Assembly (NCBI GenBank): GCA_002439665.1
Contig: DJPC01000029.1
Location: 1,596 to 8,776, forward strand
Source of the DNA: Dialister sp. UBA6422
Lineage (GTDB): Bacteria > Bacillota > Negativicutes > Veillonellales > Dialisteraceae
DNA length: 7,181 nt
Reading direction: 5' to 3'
Position 1 is the first letter of the stretch. Every line of letters starts with the position of its first letter. The position numbers and the translations under genes are program-made. Shown piece by piece: positions 5,245 to 7,181 of the stretch. The notes below the pieces were generated by a model. It was not told the DNA's origin. It made no database searches and saw only the letters and a list, made by a program, of their open reading frames with translations.

Positions 5245-6525
5245 TTATTCATAGAATGTAGTGACTGCATCTACCAGGTAAGCCGTATCTTTCGCACCTG
5301 CTGTTTCGTAGGAAGAATGCATAGCCAGCTGAGCAAGACCGATATCTACGGTAGGCATAGCGACTACGGTATTAGAAATATTTCCTAAAGTTGACCCTCC
5401 TGGATTGTCACTGTGATTGGTGAATGTCTGGGTAGGGATGTGGGCTTCTTCGCAAAGATTCTTGAAGTAAGCGGCAGAGAATGCATCGGTAGCATATTTC
5501 TGCTGGGCATTGTATTTGATCACGATGCCCCCGTTGATAATCGGGCGGTTGACTGGGTCTGCATATTCTGGATGATTCGGATGGATGCTATGGGCATTGT
5601 CTGCAGAAATCATGAAACTTCTGGCAATCATAGCCATGGTTTCATCATAGGAAAGACCCAAAGATGCAGTGAGGCGGGTTAATACATTGTAGAGGAATGT
5701 GGAGCCTGCTCCCTGCGCAGTAGCACTGCCTACTTCTTCATTATTGAAAAGGGCATAGACAGAGATATCTTTTTCTTTCTTGCCCAAAGTAAATCCTCTA
5801 AAGCACGCAAAAGCACACTGCAGATCATCTAGCTTACCGGAAGAGATAAACTGGCGTTCTTCGCCCCAAATGGTACCTGGTACGCGGCTATAAAGATACA
5901 AATCATGGGACAGGATATCTTCCTTCTTGACTTTGGCAGAAGCGGCAATCACATCCATAAAAGATGTTTTACCGTCGGTCATACCATAAAGGGGAAGAAG
6001 GTCCTTTTGGATGCTCCAATCTTTGTGGTGATTGACATTGCGGTCCATATGAATGGCCACAGAAGGAATCACCAGCATGGTGCCATCTATAGCGACAAGT
6101 TTCTGTGCTAGATGTCCATTTTCTTTGGTAATCAGACGACCGGCCACGGCTAAAGGCCTATCCAGCCAGGTGCTCATGAGCATGCCGCCGTAGCCCTCTA
6201 CATTGAGTTTTACATAAGGGCCTTCATGGATTTCCGGATTTTCCTTGATTTTGAAGGTAGGAGAATCGCAGTGAGAGGCAGTGATATGGAAAGCTTCGCC
6301 GCCCTTTTCTGGAATGGAAAAAGCGATGAGCGCTGTGCCCCCTCTGGTGACTACGTATTTTTTTCCTTTTTCAATATGCCAAGTATCTTCTTCTCTAATT
6401 TCCTCAAAGCCTGCATAGAGAAGGGCGGCTTTGATACCCCTTACGGCATGAAAAGTAGAAGGCGACTTGGCGATGAAGTGAATCAGGTCACGGCTGATAT
6501 CTTCTGGTGTATTCAGCTGTTCCAT
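5245..6525 (-). CDS. apeB: M18 family aminopeptidase
   Basis: This 426-residue cytosolic metallopeptidase removes N-terminal residues from peptides with a two-metal centre. The M18 marks are all present in order: His85 and Asp87 in ASHCDSPTFK, VAIHMDRNVN (156-165), Asp233 in SGKLDDLQ, Glu263-Glu264 in NNEEVGS, Asp309 in SADNAHSIHPNHPEY and His403 in AMHSSYETAG. His85, Asp233, Glu264, Asp309 and His403 are the expected zinc ligands and Glu263 the general base. The usual HTDSP reads HCDSP here. Length is normal, so the gene is complete; M18 enzymes generally assemble as large dodecamers. Its ATG shares one base with the stop codon of the upstream gene (TAATG), with AGGAA about eleven bases before it, so translation is probably coupled. 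The symbol follows the usual name for this bacterial M18 group; the substrate preference is not visible. Confidence 0.95.
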   Translation of the reverse strand: MEQLNTPEDISRDLIHFIAKSPSTFHAVRGIKAALLYAGFEEIREEDTWHIEKGKKYVVTRGGTALIAFSIPEKGGEAFHITASHCDSPTFKIKENPEIHEGPYVKLNVEGYGGMLMSTWLDRPLAVAGRLITKENGHLAQKLVAIDGTMLVIPSVAIHMDRNVNHHKDWSIQKDLLPLYGMTDGKTSFMDVIAASAKVKKEDILSHDLYLYSRVPGTIWGEERQFISSGKLDDLQCAFACFRGFTLGKKEKDISVYALFNNEEVGSATAQGAGSTFLYNVLTRLTASLGLSYDETMAMIARSFMISADNAHSIHPNHPEYADPVNRPIINGGIVIKYNAQQKYATDAFSAAYFKNLCEEAHIPTQTFTNHSDNPGGSTLGNISNTVVAMPTVDIGLAQLAMHSSYETAGAKDTAYLVDAVTTFYE

Positions 6526-6908
6526 TATTTCTTATTTCCTACTTTTTTCTGGTATACGGCTTCTGCCATCTGGGCACGAGCGCGGATGACTGGATTGGAA
6601 GAATTGACAGAAGTGGGGGTAAAGTTACTCTTGTAATGGAGTCTCTTTGTTTCTTTTTCCATTTCTACCACCTGGATGGTGCCAGCTGTGCGATCATAAG
6701 CGTAGGTATAGGTGCAAGTGCCACCATCGATAGCTTCTACAGCGACGAAATTCAGAATTTCATGACCATTGGTGGTCTTTTTGATGCTGGTTTCCTGCAT
6801 ATCAATGGTGATGGTGTCATTGTATTTCCAAAGACTTTCTGCAGAAACAGACATAGAACCTGCTGCAATAGCAGCGGCTAATCCCAAGGCGATGCACATT
6901 TTTTTCAT
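6525..6908 (-). CDS. Exported protein of unknown function
   Basis: A 127-residue product with a typical Sec signal peptide: MKK, a hydrophobic stretch 5-18, and VSA before a likely cut after Ala23. The mature part is about 104 residues with one Cys (65), no membrane helix and mixed beta character. The stretch SLWKYNDTITIDMQETSIKK, then FVAVEAIDGGTCTYTYAYDRTAGTIQV, loosely resembles small surface-adhesin (protein E-like) domains, but I would not assign that family. The C terminus is basic (KKVGNKK). I chose the ATG at 6908 because it begins the signal peptide cleanly and has GAGAG eight bases upstream; a GTG at 6917 would add three residues. It is the first gene of an operon with the aminopeptidase, overlapping it by one base. 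It probably lies in the periplasm or on the cell surface. Confidence 0.75.
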   Translation of the reverse strand: MKKMCIALGLAAAIAAGSMSVSAESLWKYNDTITIDMQETSIKKTTNGHEILNFVAVEAIDGGTCTYTYAYDRTAGTIQVVEMEKETKRLHYKSNFTPTSVNSSNPVIRARAQMAEAVYQKKVGNKK

Positions 6909-6977
6909 AAGAATCACTCTCTTTCATACTGATATGAGAATATGATGATTTTTGAACGGTTGGTCAAAATCTACTTT

Positions 6978-7005
6978 ATTATAGCATATTTAGAAATATG
7001 GTAAA
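6978..7005 (-). promoter_or_regulatory. Promoter of the exported protein-aminopeptidase operon
   Basis: On the minus strand a perfect TATAAT (6983-6978) follows TTTACC (7005-7000, four of six matches) with a 16-base spacer. Transcription would start near 6971 and give a leader of about 60 bases before the ATG at 6908. Confidence 0.6.
6985..7000. promoter_or_regulatory. AT-rich palindrome in the promoter spacer
   Basis: CATATTT and AAATATG are perfect 7-bp arms around a 2-base centre. The palindrome fills the space between the -35 and -10 boxes, the classic place for a repressor to block polymerase. It does not match the Fur or PerR consensus as I know them, and AT-rich palindromes also occur by chance. 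Confidence 0.4.
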
Positions 7006-7108
7006 ATAAGGGAAAGATAAATTTGGATGTATTGTAAGAGTCTTTGCACCCCGCAAAAGGGCAATGTCATTAAGTTAGGCGAAACATGCAATGAGTTCTT
7101 TTAGAGCA

Positions 7109-7181
7109 AGGTTTCTCAGGTTCCTCGAATGAGATAATAATGCTAGCGTCTACCGGCACATTCGAGAAACCTGAGCGACCT
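7109..7181. repeat. Long inverted repeat at the right edge
   Basis: Arms 7109-7131 and 7159-7181 are 23 bases each with three mismatches, around a 27-base loop. Each arm starts with two 9-base tandem units: AGGTTTCTC and AGGTTCCTC in the left arm, AGGTCGCTC and AGGTTTCTC in the right arm read backwards. No T tract follows on the minus strand; the plus-strand flank is outside the window, so a terminator is not excluded. A dispersed intergenic palindrome (REP- or MITE-like) fits best. Confidence 0.6.

Noticed and set aside
6226..6636. 136-codon plus-strand frame across the aminopeptidase start
   Set aside because: It is antisense to two well-supported genes and its translation looks like a reversed coding frame.
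7109..7181. tRNA or T-arm-like sequence (GGTTCCTCGAAT) in the right-edge palindrome
   Set aside because: There is no acceptor stem, anticodon arm or CCA end; the inverted repeat explains the sequence.
1..7181. CRISPR array, transposase, phage or toxin-antitoxin genes
   Set aside because: No regularly spaced long repeats and no matching protein motifs occur in any plausible frame.

Overview
The window looks like chromosomal housekeeping DNA from a low-to-mid GC, double-membraned member of the Firmicutes, most likely a Negativicute of the Veillonellaceae such as Dialister. Two things point there. Genes of Firmicutes style (strong GGAG ribosome sites, intrinsic terminators with clear T tracts, an M18 aminopeptidase) sit beside a small outer-membrane beta-barrel protein that has a signal peptide and a C-terminal Phe. 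The genus is an inference from gene style, not from a marker gene.

Layout. Positions 1-234 hold a bidirectional terminator and a small palindrome. Positions 235-2492 carry a minus-strand cluster transcribed panC - panD - BASS-family transporter. PanC and PanD make pantothenate from pantoate, beta-alanine and aspartate. The transporter keeps every sodium-site residue known from ASBT_NM and belongs to the family that includes PanS, the ketopantoate/pantoate carrier. The likely logic is import of a pantoate-type precursor followed by condensation to pantothenate for CoA. No panB or panE is in the window.

Positions 2493-3263 are a long gap (about 770 bases) with no convincing protein gene. It is not featureless: on the minus strand there is a consensus-like promoter (TTGACA-N17-TATCCT), then about 250 bases, then two successive intrinsic terminators, and between the second terminator and panC a pair of mutually exclusive inverted repeats. 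This is either an unannotated small RNA or a long attenuated panC leader.

Positions 3264-3773 (+) encode the small outer-membrane barrel protein, with its own promoter and a perfect 23-bp terminator stem. Positions 3774-4146 are a convergent gap with a second terminator and a short heptamer repeat. Positions 4147-4941 (-) encode a nitrilase-superfamily amidase. Positions 5245-6908 (-) are a two-gene operon in which an exported protein of unknown function overlaps an M18 aminopeptidase by one base. Its promoter, at 6978-7005, has a palindrome in the spacer. The right edge holds a 23-bp-arm inverted repeat built of 9-base units.

I found no mobile element gene, CRISPR array, tRNA or rRNA, and no evident new multi-gene system. 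The most interesting parts are the RNA-like gap upstream of panC and the transporter linked to panCD.
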